Counted from the stretch's first letter, positions 15,744 through 24,317 are shown. The stretch: DNA of 33,537 nt from an uncultured Flammeovirgaceae bacterium (GCA_937883755.1 CAKZYA010000040.1:1-33537); one strand, 5' to 3'. The notes: a model not told the origin generated them from the sequence alone. Program-made: numbers and translations.

Positions 15744-17137
15744 ATACCAGTTGTTGGAGAAACATTTGCTTTTCGGTTGTTGTTTCAATTTTCCTCTTTG
15801 AAATCAGCTATGCACAAAAGGCAGATAGGTTTCAAAATCAAAGAGCCAAAGAAAATTACAGTTACTTGAGAGACAGTACTGCTCTGGAGTTTCCATCGAG
15901 CCTAAAGTTTATTCCTATCGGAAAGCAAGGAATATCCTACCTGAGTGTGGGCGGCTCGTACCGTACAAGGTTTGAAGGATTATCTAATCAAAATTGGTCA
16001 GCCGCTAATGATCAATACTTTTATAGCCAAAGAATAACCCTTCATCTCGATGCATGTCTTGGTAAATATTTCAGGTTTTTTGGTGAACTTCAGCATGGTT
16101 ACAGAACCGGAGGAACTGCATTCCTGGAATCAGATGAGTTGGATGTACACCAAGCGTTCATTCAGTTAAATTCAAAGAACTCCAAATTATTCCTTCGTTT
16201 GGGAAGACAGGAAATGAAATATGGCGTTGGACGACTTTTTGACTTTAGCCTTGGCCCAAATATTAGAAGGACATTTGACATAGGAAAACTTACCTACACC
16301 AATAAAAGTACTCAGGTTGATTTCTTTTACGGAAAAGATGTAGAACTGAACTTTGAAGCATTTGACAACCGCTCCAATATTTTTCAAAACAGTACTTCTA
16401 ATTCAAAGATTTGGGGTGTTTACAGCCAATTTTCACTTTTCCCCAACAATGGGGAAGCGGACAATACCGAACTTTACTACCTTGGCATTGAGTCTCCGTC
16501 CAATGGCTACAACGATGTGCGTGGCGAAGAAACCCGGCACAGTATCGGGATAAGAAAATACGGGAATGGTTGGTCAGGCTTTACCTATAACACCGAACTT
16601 ATTTACCAATTCGGAAATATCGGAGACAATACTATCAGCGCCTACAACATAGAAGTAGATTGGCAATACCGTTTCACCACCAAATGGCGGCCCACCATTG
16701 GGCTAAAACTAGATTGGTCTTCGGGTGATAGAGAGTCAGAAGATGGAAAAATAAACAGCTTTAACCCCATGTATGTCAACCCCGCTATCTATAGCCTGGC
16801 CGTAGTTAATACACCAATCAACCTGCTGAGTTACCACCCATCAATAACCATGTTTCCAGTTAGGAAAATGATGATAGAATTAGAATTCGCCTTCTTCAAC
16901 CGAACGTCGTTGAATGACGGGTTGTACTCCCCACCGAATAGACAGGTTAGACCAGCGAATGGACTTTCTGCAAGACATATTGGAAATACCCTCGGGCTCT
17001 TTTTCGTGTACAACTACAGCAAACACCTTAGCTTTAATATTCGTTCGTCCTATTTTATGACGGGAAGTTTCATTGAGCAGTCGGGAGAATCAGAAAATAT
17101 CTTGCAAGTGGCACCGACGCTACAATTTACTTTTTAA
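15740..17137 (+). CDS. Alginate-export-family outer-membrane beta-barrel
   Basis: A 465-residue protein with a signal peptide (cleavage near SYAQ) and a continuous series of amphipathic beta strands ending in the C-terminal aromatic LQFTF, as expected for an outer-membrane barrel. The segment YRTRFEGLSNQNW followed by LRLGRQEMKYGVGRLFD is typical of the alginate-export (AlgE-like) family in Bacteroidota. Members are pores for anionic or small solutes, and alginate itself need not be the substrate. It may release or import the substrate handled by the flavin reductase upstream. Confidence 0.85.
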   Translation: MNTSCWRNICFSVVVSIFLFEISYAQKADRFQNQRAKENYSYLRDSTALEFPSSLKFIPIGKQGISYLSVGGSYRTRFEGLSNQNWSAANDQYFYSQRITLHLDACLGKYFRFFGELQHGYRTGGTAFLESDELDVHQAFIQLNSKNSKLFLRLGRQEMKYGVGRLFDFSLGPNIRRTFDIGKLTYTNKSTQVDFFYGKDVELNFEAFDNRSNIFQNSTSNSKIWGVYSQFSLFPNNGEADNTELYYLGIESPSNGYNDVRGEETRHSIGIRKYGNGWSGFTYNTELIYQFGNIGDNTISAYNIEVDWQYRFTTKWRPTIGLKLDWSSGDRESEDGKINSFNPMYVNPAIYSLAVVNTPINLLSYHPSITMFPVRKMMIELEFAFFNRTSLNDGLYSPPNRQVRPANGLSARHIGNTLGLFFVYNYSKHLSFNIRSSYFMTGSFIEQSGESENILQVAPTLQFTF

Positions 17138-17423
17138 GAAGGGGGGTAGGTCTCTGGGTATAAATGTCGGGATCTACAGTTACTTTTCGCAGAGTATCCC
17201 TTCCAAGAAAAAAAAATTTTACTACTAATTTTTCAACGGGGCTGGGACATTGGGGTGCCAAGAGATGTCCCCTTTATTGAAGAGGATAGGTAAACCCAAT
17301 GAGGGAATGAATGGCGGATTTTACACGTATAGTTGCCGAACCTCATTTTACCCCGCTAGTACCCATCGGCAACACTGTGATAAATCCGTATCAAAACCCG
17401 ACTTGAGCATGACATATGCACGT

Positions 17424-17492
17424 AGAATAGTGAACTGAGATTGTTGACCATCAAAAGGAAAAAAGTGAAAGTTTTTAATAGCAGGGTAGGGG
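17424..17492. repeat. Imperfect dispersed repeat, copy 1
   Basis: The block begins GAATAGTGAAC and ends AGCAGGGTAGGGG, with AAAGGAAAAAA in between at matching spacing. A second diverged copy lies at 22907-22976. Both copies are in gene-free DNA and in the same orientation. They may be remains of an old element or a conserved promoter region; the function is unknown. Confidence 0.4.
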
Positions 17493-17531
17493 ATAACCAC
17501 TTTGGTTCAAAGGATCATAGGCAGCAGAAGC

Positions 17532-17562
17532 AAAAAAACCCGGCAGGAATTACTACCAGGTT
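17532..17562 (-). terminator. Terminator-like hairpin on the minus strand
   Basis: Read on the minus strand, AACCTGGTAG and CTGCCGGGTT form a ten-pair stem with two G-U pairs and a six-base loop, followed by seven T. On the plus strand two pairs become A-C mismatches, so it favours minus-strand transcripts. No minus-strand gene lies upstream of it here, which suggests that a gene has been lost. Confidence 0.5.
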
Positions 17563-17805
17563 TTCGTTCGTTATGAGAATACAAACTACGCAGATAAGAG
17601 ATAATCCTTAGCAGTATCGGCAGATATGTGAAGCAGTCTAAGGCATCTATCTACTCCACAAACGTACCCAACCAATATGACTTCAGGATCACCAAACGAT
17701 GAAGTCTTGATGAAATTATGGTAGCCTTTCATTAATTCTGAGGCCTGGTTATACGAGTCATCCTATAAAAAATACTATATTGCGAGGTAGTTGACATTGC
17801 TTTGG

Positions 17806-18519
17806 ATGCCTACACGAATCATTTTAGTGGTTGCCGAACCACAATCCCAGCTCGCTGACCAACTCAAACAGGCTTTCTCTTCGAAAAGCTTTCGTATCGT
17901 GCCCGCTTCCTCGGGCCAGGAAGCTTTACAGCTTACCGAACAATACCACCCGTTCCTGTCCATCATCAGCATGACCCTTGCCGATATGGATGGAATTGAA
18001 CTCATCCGACGGATGCAGGAGCAAAACATGGCAAGTCAAATCCACAAGATTGTCCTCAGTGATCGTCCTGAAGAATATGTAGAAGTAGCCGCCTTTCAAC
18101 ATGGAGCCGATGATTATGTGCGATCCCCGATTCGTCTTCGGGCCTTCATCAAACGGGTGGAAGCCCTGATCCGACGCGAACAAAGTTCGTTGTCGAGTCA
18201 ACCATTGAAGATTTCCCCCGCCTTTTACATTGACGGCAACCAGTACCTCATTCATCAACACGGGGTAACATTTACCTTGCCCAAGAAAGAGTTTAAGCTA
18301 CTTTACCTATTGGCTAGTCATCCTAATCGCATTTTCAGCCGAGAAAACCTGATGACCCAAATTTGGGAAGCGGATGTCGTGGTGTTGCCCCGCACGGTCG
18401 ATGTCCATATTCGTAAGATTCGTGAAAAGATTGGACAATCCTATATTGAAACAGTGACTGGCAAAGGCTATCGGTTTATTATTCCCATCCAGGCTAACAA
18501 ATCTGTAGTGCACCAGTAG
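17806..18519 (+). CDS. OmpR-type response regulator with a degenerate receiver
   Basis: A 237-residue protein from the ATG at 17806; an in-frame TTG lies 15 bases upstream. The receiver domain (about residues 1-122) keeps the overall pattern (MDGIEL, GADDYV) but lacks the phosphorylation chemistry. The acidic pair reads Ala10-Glu11, the phospho-acceptor position is Ser55, and the conserved Lys before Pro is Ser107. The C-terminal winged helix (about residues 140-232, with RTVDVHIRKIREKIG and VTGKGYRF) looks intact. It is therefore probably a phosphorylation-independent (atypical) OmpR-family DNA-binding protein. No histidine kinase gene is nearby. The targets are unknown. Confidence 0.88.
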   Translation: MPTRIILVVAEPQSQLADQLKQAFSSKSFRIVPASSGQEALQLTEQYHPFLSIISMTLADMDGIELIRRMQEQNMASQIHKIVLSDRPEEYVEVAAFQHGADDYVRSPIRLRAFIKRVEALIRREQSSLSSQPLKISPAFYIDGNQYLIHQHGVTFTLPKKEFKLLYLLASHPNRIFSRENLMTQIWEADVVVLPRTVDVHIRKIREKIGQSYIETVTGKGYRFIIPIQANKSVVHQ

Positions 18520-18670
18520 CCTAACCCACCGTAAGTTAGACCCATTACGACAAAGGAAGAATTGTAATTTATGAAGAACTCAAAAGTTGCTTAAAACGAT
18601 TTATGTTAAATACATGGGAGAAAAGGGAGATTTGCCGGGGAAAATTAGGCTACTTTATGGAAGATTTGAA

Positions 18671-18783
18671 CGCCTAACTAAGCTCTGTCGGCTCAGCCTT
18701 TCAAGCATCTCAAAAGTATCTTTTCCAGACGCTCTTTGCAAATAACTAAGTAAGCCGATGGAGCTTAGTGTTTGTTATCTTCC
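18671..18783. repeat. Boundary hairpin E (attC-like) at the left end of cassette 3
   Basis: TAAGCTCTGTCGGCT (18679-18693) pairs with AGCCGATGGAGCTTA (18753-18767) with two differences. GCCTAAC lies at the left edge (18672-18678) and GTTATCTTCC at the right edge (18774-18783). The exact inverse of that right core occurs at 22686-22695. The site ends directly before the stop codon of the minus-strand barrel gene. This tight packing would also let the hairpin end that transcript. Confidence 0.62.
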
Positions 18784-19398
18784 TTATTTCAAGGACGTGA
18801 TAAAACCAATTGAAAAACCAATAGCTGAACCACCATCTTCCCAAAAATCTATTTTTCTCCAAACTTGGTTTTGATAGATACTAAAAGTAAGTGCCGACTT
18901 TTCGTCCATGTAGTATTCGGCTGTTGAAAGCAGCATTGAAGTGAAAATGGACTTTGATAGTGATTCAACTATAACTTGTTGCCCATTAAGGGTTGCTACA
19001 GGTACGTCATAAAGTTTGATGCCACCCATTGCAGAAAACATAATACGAAAGGCATTATCACCAAGTCTATAACCCGGGCCAAAGAGGACATCTTGAAATT
19101 GAGCAGTACCCTCGATATTATTTGTTGTGTTGTTATTGTTGTCGAGTTGATATTTTGCCCCGTAGGTATCATAATTTAATCTGATAAAGAAATCGTTGTT
19201 ATTTCTAATGCGGTACTCAATAGAAGTTCCAATTCTAACGGATCCCCCGATTAAGTCTGAGTTGGGAATTTGGTATCCCACGTCAATAGAAGGAAGGAAA
19301 ATTCTACTCCAAAAATTACCCGTAGAGTTTGTTTGACCTTGTGCAACTGAGAAACCTCCGATAAGCAGAAGAGATATTAAGAAGTAAATCTTTTTCAT
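18784..19398 (-). CDS. Outer-membrane beta-barrel protein, small
   Basis: A 204-residue protein with a signal peptide (cleavage near VAQGQT) and alternating hydrophobic strands typical of eight-stranded OmpA- or OprG-like barrels in Bacteroidota. Segments such as SVRIGTSIEYRIRNNNDFFIRLNYDTYG and the terminal GFSIGFITSLK fit membrane strands and turns. It is the last gene of the minus-strand set, three bases after the MscS gene, so it is co-transcribed. The function is unknown; such barrels often have structural roles. Confidence 0.78.
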   Translation of the reverse strand: MKKIYFLISLLLIGGFSVAQGQTNSTGNFWSRIFLPSIDVGYQIPNSDLIGGSVRIGTSIEYRIRNNNDFFIRLNYDTYGAKYQLDNNNNTTNNIEGTAQFQDVLFGPGYRLGDNAFRIMFSAMGGIKLYDVPVATLNGQQVIVESLSKSIFTSMLLSTAEYYMDEKSALTFSIYQNQVWRKIDFWEDGGSAIGFSIGFITSLK

Positions 19399-19401
19399 TC
19401 T

Positions 19402-20586
19402 TCAATCCTCCTTATTTTTTGTGATGGTTGTTGCTGTCCCGTCCCGTTCCGCTCGGTAATGCGGAGACATAATTTCTATATTGGCCTCATTGAACACATC
19501 CAAAATGTTGGAGTTTAATGAAGAAAGTGCTTCTGGTTTTTTCATTGGATCATTTAGAAAAGCATTGAGTTCATAAACAACATAAAAATCATCTAGCTTT
19601 TTACGAAGTACAAAGGGCTCTTTATTGGCGTCTAACAGTAAGGTTCTTTTAGAGGCTTCAATTAGTAATTCGCTGACCTTTTTCCACGATACATCGTACC
19701 CAATACTTATTTCGGTATGTAAGATTAAATGATCCTTATTCTTTATTGAGTGGTTTCGAATGGCAGCATTTAGCACTTTAGCGTTGGGAATGTTGATTAC
19801 TTCTTCTTTGTACGAATCCAAGCGAATCCCAAAGGCGGATGCACCAACAATTTGTCCTGAAATACCATCAACCTCTATCCAGTCTCCTTTCTCAAAAGCA
19901 TGCATATATGTCAAAACAATTCCCGCCATATAATTAGAAATCACAGAGCTACCTCCGATGGTAATGAGAACACCTATGAAAGTTGCGATTCCTTTAAAAG
20001 CCAGGGACTCATATCCAGGCATACTGGGGAGAATAAGGATAATAGTGATGGTATAAATGATAAATATGATTATTCCACTAGTTGTACGTGCTGTACGTGG
20101 GTGAAAACCTGGGAAGCGAAAATTTCCAGATATCACTCCGTTAGCTACATAGTGAACAGAGCTAATTAAATACCTAGCAATGATGATTGTGATGATTATG
20201 TTAAAGAACTTGGGTAGATAGCCTGTAAAGCCGTAGAAAAGAGTCTTTAACGGTTCAAAAATCCAGTCCATCAATTGACCTGCCGTTTCTTCAGTAGCGG
20301 GAATTTCACCTAGTATCAGTACGAGAGAGAAGTAAAGGAATACTAGGGAGATAATTATTTGTAATGAGTTGATCAATGCAGTTATTATCAACTCTTGCTT
20401 CCCAATATTGATGATCTCCAGCCCGAATAATTTCAGGTTTCTGAGTTTCAGTCGTAGTAGTCTACCTTTTATCCATTTTGTTAATAAATCTAGTTGATAC
20501 AATATCCCCAGAATAGTTCCTAGTATGATTAGGGCTATTCCAACATCAGAAGCATATTCCTTTATAAATTCAAAATCCATATTCAA
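19402..20586 (-). CDS. MscS-family mechanosensitive ion channel
   Basis: A 394-residue protein with five hydrophobic segments, at about residues 15-33, 66-92, 125-147, 170-188 and 196-215. It is followed by the conserved MscS pore helix and beta domain: GGSSVISNYMAGIVLTYMHAFEKGDWIEVDG, then GIRLDSYKEEVINIPNAKVL and a cytosolic vestibule with an alpha-beta tail. It releases solutes during hypo-osmotic shock from the inner membrane. It has two more helices than E. coli MscS, as in many larger MscS-like channels. A second Met at residue 3 could be the true start. Confidence 0.92.
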   Translation of the reverse strand: MNMDFEFIKEYASDVGIALIILGTILGILYQLDLLTKWIKGRLLRLKLRNLKLFGLEIINIGKQELIITALINSLQIIISLVFLYFSLVLILGEIPATEETAGQLMDWIFEPLKTLFYGFTGYLPKFFNIIITIIIARYLISSVHYVANGVISGNFRFPGFHPRTARTTSGIIIFIIYTITIILILPSMPGYESLAFKGIATFIGVLITIGGSSVISNYMAGIVLTYMHAFEKGDWIEVDGISGQIVGASAFGIRLDSYKEEVINIPNAKVLNAAIRNHSIKNKDHLILHTEISIGYDVSWKKVSELLIEASKRTLLLDANKEPFVLRKKLDDFYVVYELNAFLNDPMKKPEALSSLNSNILDVFNEANIEIMSPHYRAERDGTATTITKNKED

Positions 20587-20618
20587 GACATCACAGAGCG
20601 TTACATAATAATGTCCTA

Positions 20619-21845
20619 TTACTCTTCAGTGAGGAGCTTATCAATATAGTAGTAACCTGACAACATGGAACCGGGAGCACCCATCTGGCGGTGCGGATCG
20701 ACCGTTCCTCCAGCGAAGTATACTCTTTTGTCTAGTGGCTCTGCAATGGTTTTCAAGTCACTAGTCTTTTCAAAAGGTGCCACTACCCAGGTGCCTCTTG
20801 TAAACTCTTGTTGACTCCAGTCTTCCATTACAAATTCTCCTGTAAATGTTTCAGATGCTTTACCATCAAACATTTGATCTAATTCTTGAATAAGGCTTTC
20901 TACAATCGCCTCTTTTGATTCCATAGCGTAGTAGGACTTAGCTTCCTTACCCGCACACAGAAAGCCTAAAATGTGCGTCTTAGCCTCTTTTTTGAAAGCC
21001 ATGTCATAGAAAGTGGTTTCTCCGCCCTTTGTCCCATATCCTGTCTCTGTTTGGATAATATCCGGGTAAAATTTCTCCGAAAACTTCATAGCTACTTTAA
21101 ATCCAGGAAGAAAAGAAATAGCGTTGATTGCTTTATTCTTCTTCTCATTTAATGCAGGTATAAACTCAATTTTCCCTGCCTGCAATACGCCCACAGGAAC
21201 AGTAACCAGCACCTTATCTGCCATGTAAGTATCTCCATTTTCAATCCTAACCATGACATTCTTACCGCTATAGTCAATAGTGCTCACGGGCGAATTGAAG
21301 AGTATTTTGTGCTTTACCTCTTGTGCTATGTTTTGATCCATGAAATCGTACCATGTAGAGTTTTTGAATTTTGATTCCGGCATGAATCTGTAAAACCATT
21401 TCCAATATCTGTTCGCCGACTTGAGGCTTTTACCATCCCATTTTACTGTATTTTCAAGCTTGTAAGGAATTAGCTCTTCATCAATTTCCTCTCCCTTTTT
21501 CCCTTTGATGGCATTTAGGACTTTAGGATGGCTATGGATCCATTCAGCGCCTAGATCGATTGGAAAGTCTGCTAAAGTCGTGTCTTTTTTTAGTCGACCA
21601 CCATATCGATTGGTAGCTTCCAGGATCGTATAGTCTATATTGTTCCTTTCCAGTATTTTCGCTGCAGCTAGACCAGATCCTCCTGCTCCAATAATGATTA
21701 CTTTCCCATTATAATTATAGCTTTTATCCAAAGCAGTTTCTTTGGGAATTTTTTCAACTGCGCGAGCCGCCCAGTTAAAACATCCTGTTAAAAGTGAACT
21801 TAATAAAACCAAAGCGGTCACTTTGAATATGCTTCTTAGAATCAT
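20619..21845 (-). CDS. Flavin amine oxidase-like lipoprotein
   Basis: The ATG at 21845 gives 408 residues beginning with a lipoprotein signal (LLSSLLTGC, lipidated Cys22); the frame also extends upstream, but this start is far better. The FAD-binding loop VIIIGAGGSGLAAA lies at about residues 48-61, and the C-terminal FAD motif YFAGGTVDPHRQMGAPGSMLSG is complete. The family comprises monoamine and polyamine oxidases and LSD1-like enzymes that oxidise amines to imines with release of peroxide. Anchoring in the envelope suggests a periplasmic or surface substrate. It is co-directional with the Crp/Fnr gene upstream and the MscS gene downstream. Confidence 0.88.
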   Translation of the reverse strand: MILRSIFKVTALVLLSSLLTGCFNWAARAVEKIPKETALDKSYNYNGKVIIIGAGGSGLAAAKILERNNIDYTILEATNRYGGRLKKDTTLADFPIDLGAEWIHSHPKVLNAIKGKKGEEIDEELIPYKLENTVKWDGKSLKSANRYWKWFYRFMPESKFKNSTWYDFMDQNIAQEVKHKILFNSPVSTIDYSGKNVMVRIENGDTYMADKVLVTVPVGVLQAGKIEFIPALNEKKNKAINAISFLPGFKVAMKFSEKFYPDIIQTETGYGTKGGETTFYDMAFKKEAKTHILGFLCAGKEAKSYYAMESKEAIVESLIQELDQMFDGKASETFTGEFVMEDWSQQEFTRGTWVVAPFEKTSDLKTIAEPLDKRVYFAGGTVDPHRQMGAPGSMLSGYYYIDKLLTEE

Positions 21846-21916
21846 GTTGTTGTAGTTAAATTTAACGTTGCAAGGTAGAAGCCACCTAAAGCAAATCATT
21901 TGACATATGTCACAAA

Positions 21917-22486
21917 CTACTTCATAGCTCGTATCCTGCTAAGCGTTTCTCTACTTACTCCTAGATAGGAAGCGATATCAGTCAATGAAACACGCTGGAG
22001 AATATTTGGTGATTTTTCGCGTAGAGTATCGTAACGTTCTTTTGCTGTTAAAAAAAGCAGCTGACGAAGTTTCTCTTCAGTGTAAATTGCATGTTCTAGT
22101 AAAAGCTCATTGAGAGATTGACTGAAGGCCAGATCCGTATCTGCTAATGACTTTATTTGCTTCATTGGTAGACGGATTAAAGAGGAATCTTCTAAAAGTA
22201 CTATAGACTCTTTTGAAGGTAAGCCTTGGAAGGTTTCTAATGTACCGACTACCTCTTTCTCAAATGCAAACCAGATACACACTTGCTTACCCTGACGAGA
22301 ATAGTGCGCCTTGGCAGATCCTTGCAAAATCAAATAGGAAAAATGATGATAAGTTCCCTCTTCAAACAGTTGAGTTCCCCTGGTCATTTCAGTGTAAGTA
22401 CAAAAAGGAAGAAGTGATTCAATTGCCTCTACTCTTAGTGTAGGAAAGAACTCCTGTAGGGTTGCCTTAAACTCATTCTGATTCAT
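21917..22486 (-). CDS. Crp/Fnr-family transcriptional regulator
   Basis: A 189-residue protein of the short Bacteroidota Crp/Fnr type. An N-terminal cyclic-nucleotide-binding-like beta barrel (about residues 15-115, with FEEGTYHHFSYLILQGSAK) is followed by a dimer helix and a C-terminal helix-turn-helix (LTDIASYLGVSRETLSRIR). No Cys cluster for an iron-sulphur cluster is seen. It leads the minus-strand gene set and lies 71 bases before the amine oxidase start, so it probably controls that set. The signal is unknown. Confidence 0.9.
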   Translation of the reverse strand: MNQNEFKATLQEFFPTLRVEAIESLLPFCTYTEMTRGTQLFEEGTYHHFSYLILQGSAKAHYSRQGKQVCIWFAFEKEVVGTLETFQGLPSKESIVLLEDSSLIRLPMKQIKSLADTDLAFSQSLNELLLEHAIYTEEKLRQLLFLTAKERYDTLREKSPNILQRVSLTDIASYLGVSRETLSRIRAMK

Positions 22487-22685
22487 GAAAGCATTTGTTG
22501 TAAATAAACTTGTTGAGTAAACCAGAAGTAAGGTTCAATGTTTACTTGTATGAAACAGTTAATAACACTGATAATTTCCAGGAAATAGCTCTCGAGTTAA
22601 GTTTCAAATTCTGTTTAACACACTACCCATAACAGAAATTCTATATCCTTTTCCCATGATTTTGCAGTCTCTGATTTTCAGGAAT

Positions 22686-22763
22686 GGAAGATAACATCCG
22701 GATAAACGCAATATTGCGTTTATCCTACCAAATAGAGGGGGATAAACACCATATGGCGTTTAT
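22686..22763. repeat. Boundary site F: core plus two palindromes at the right end of cassette 3
   Basis: GGAAGATAAC (22686-22695), the exact inverse of the core at 18774-18783, is followed four bases later by a perfect 26-base palindrome at 22700-22725 whose half-site is GGATAAACGCAAT. A second palindrome at 22742-22763 (half-site ATAAACACCAT with one mismatched pair) shares the ATAAAC/GTTTAT arms. A short open frame crosses the site but is unlikely to be a gene. The GGATAAA-type palindrome next to the core resembles that of hairpin A. The right half of the site could not be identified. Confidence 0.6.
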
Positions 22764-22906
22764 TTTCAATATACCTTTTCCTGCAGTTCTGGACAAAATA
22801 GCGGTCGCCGTGACGCGGCTTGAATGGTGTGTAAGGTCAATATATGAAATTTCACCAAACACCACTTAACATAATTGTAGATTATCACACTTGATTACTG
22901 ATACTT

Positions 22907-22976
22907 TGAATAGTGAACAGTGTTAGTGTACTGCCTAAAGGAAAAAAATTATAGCTTCCTTAAAGCAGGGTAGGGG
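22907..22976. repeat. Imperfect dispersed repeat, copy 2
   Basis: A diverged copy of the block at 17424-17492. It shares GAATAGTGAAC at the left, AAAGGAAAAAA in the middle and AGCAGGGTAGGGG at the right, in the same order and spacing. Here it directly precedes the decayed copy of the small gene. Confidence 0.4.
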
Positions 22977-22984
22977 CGAGCACT

Positions 22985-23115
22985 AAACCACCCTTTAGGG
23001 GACTTGATAAATTGCGCCCGGAACGGATTCTAAAACCTACTTAGCATAAATTAGATGCTTTCTATAGATTTGTTTCTGTAATCGTTAATAGTCGGCTTTA
23101 TTCTCAGAGATTCTC
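22985..23115 (-). pseudogene. Decayed 3' copy of the small gene at 26878-27123
   Basis: This stretch aligns with the 3' half of the 81-codon minus-strand gene on the far side of IetAS. ACCACCCTTTAGGGGA is shared exactly, and GATTCTAAAA, then AGCATAA, TGTAAT and similar blocks recur with the same spacing. Translation on the minus strand shows several stop codons, so it is no longer coding. It is either a duplication flanking the IetAS genes or the trace of an earlier rearrangement. Confidence 0.6.
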
Positions 23116-23310
23116 ACCGCTCATTCTTTAATGATTTTATGAGACGAAATAATTTTTCAATTATTCAATAATATATTGATACTTTTGTTAAATGATTAGC
23201 ATTATTATCACATAGAACGCCTAATTAATAAGAAAAGCTTAAAATTACACATCAAGGATCATAAAGTGGTATAATGCGATTCAAGATTCTTTAAAAAGAG
23301 TTTGAAAACT

Positions 23311-24315
23311 ATGTCTAGCGCAAAACAAATAATAGCATTGATTAAAACCCATACTGATGGGGATGAAGATGCCTTTTTTTCAATTGCGCTGCAAGTCGCT
23401 GCGGCTGAGGCTCGCCAGGGCAGACGGCGATCTGCCGAAGAATTAAGGGACGTTATAGACAAAGCCCGTCGACAAAATCAATCCACTTCTCCTTCTGTAG
23501 CGATTCCGTTTGCTCGTCCAAGAGGTGATCTAGAAGGGTTGATTGATATGCATCAGCCTCAACTACTTTTAAAAGATGTAATACTGAAGGAAGAAAACGC
23601 TTCTCAGTTAAATGATGTAATTAGGCAGCAAAGAAAACGTGACTGGTTAAGAGAGCATGGAAAAGTCCCTAATAGGAGAGTGTTGTTTGTAGGCCCACCT
23701 GGTTCTGGCAAAACAATGACTGCACAAGCTTTAGCAGGAGAATTAAAACTTCCATTATTCGTGATCCGCCTCGAATATCTTATTACTCGCTTTATGGGAG
23801 CAACAGCCGCAAAGCTGAGATTAATATTCGACGAAACTGCTAAAAAGAGAGGTGTATACTTATTCGATGAATTTGATGCTGTAGGATCAGACAGGTTAGC
23901 GACAAATGATGTTGCAGAAATGCGACGAGTATTAAATTCTTTCTTACAGTTTATGGAAGAATCCAACAGCACTGATAGTTTAATAATCTGTGCTACCAAT
24001 CATCCTTCACTTTTAGACCAGGCGCTGTTACGGCGATATGATCTGGTTTTAAAATTTGAAGAGCCTAATGAAAAGCAGATTCAAGCACTTATTAAGTCTA
24101 ATTTACATCCTTTCAAGCACTCTAGATTAGCGTGGAAGAGGATAACTGAACAGGCCAAAGGGTTAAGCCAATCCGAGATCGTAAATGCAATTTCTGATGC
24201 AGTTAAGACATCAATCCTTGATGAGAAGAATACGGTCACTTCAGATAGTATTATAAGGAGGCTTGAAGAGAGGCAACAAATGAGAACATCCTTTCTTGAC
24301 AAGAATATAATATAA
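23311..24315 (+). CDS. ietA: AAA-family ATPase of the IetAS anti-phage system
   Basis: A 334-residue AAA ATPase: Walker A GPPGSGKT at about residues 127-134, Walker B YLFDEFDA at about 183-190, sensor 1 in CATNHPS, and an arginine-rich RRYDL segment. The N-terminal part (about residues 1-100) is a helical region specific to this family. The ATG at 23311 is used rather than a TTG nine bases upstream. It is followed two bases later by a subtilase gene. This pair, ATPase first, is the IetAS defence system described in a systematic screen for anti-phage genes. The ATPase presumably senses infection or delivers targets to the protease; the mechanism is not clear to me. Confidence 0.88.
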   Translation: MSSAKQIIALIKTHTDGDEDAFFSIALQVAAAEARQGRRRSAEELRDVIDKARRQNQSTSPSVAIPFARPRGDLEGLIDMHQPQLLLKDVILKEENASQLNDVIRQQRKRDWLREHGKVPNRRVLFVGPPGSGKTMTAQALAGELKLPLFVIRLEYLITRFMGATAAKLRLIFDETAKKRGVYLFDEFDAVGSDRLATNDVAEMRRVLNSFLQFMEESNSTDSLIICATNHPSLLDQALLRRYDLVLKFEEPNEKQIQALIKSNLHPFKHSRLAWKRITEQAKGLSQSEIVNAISDAVKTSILDEKNTVTSDSIIRRLEERQQMRTSFLDKNII

Positions 24316-24317
24316 CA

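Larger units (their letters stand above)
17138..17805. other. Gene-free stretch with decayed sequence
   Basis: No convincing gene was found in this stretch of about 670 bases; short open frames have no recognisable features. It contains a G-rich patch just after the barrel gene, a run of A around 17209, a block at 17424-17492 that is repeated imperfectly at 22907-22976, and a minus-strand terminator-like hairpin at 17532-17562. It probably holds the promoter of the response-regulator gene near its right end (TTGACA at 17791). Confidence 0.5.
22764..23310. other. Gene-free region upstream of IetAS
   Basis: No intact gene was found. It contains one copy of the 11-base motif ACTTAACATAA (22864), the second copy of the dispersed repeat seen at 17424, and a decayed piece of the small gene found at 26878. 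It also includes the leader of the IetAS operon. A TATAAT-like box lies about 35 bases before the IetA ATG with a TTACAC 19 bases further upstream, a weak promoter candidate. Confidence 0.45.

Noticed and set aside
17250-17438. Short open frame of 62 codons after the barrel gene
   Set aside because: No domain, no signal, unusual composition, and it lies in a decayed stretch.
18525-18550. Small GCCTAAC / GTTAGAC pair after the response regulator
   Set aside because: The cores match the integron consensus, but only nine bases separate them, too short for an attC-type hairpin.
22684-22869. Short open frame of 61 codons
   Set aside because: It runs across two palindromes of boundary site F and has no protein features; the DNA structure explains the sequence.
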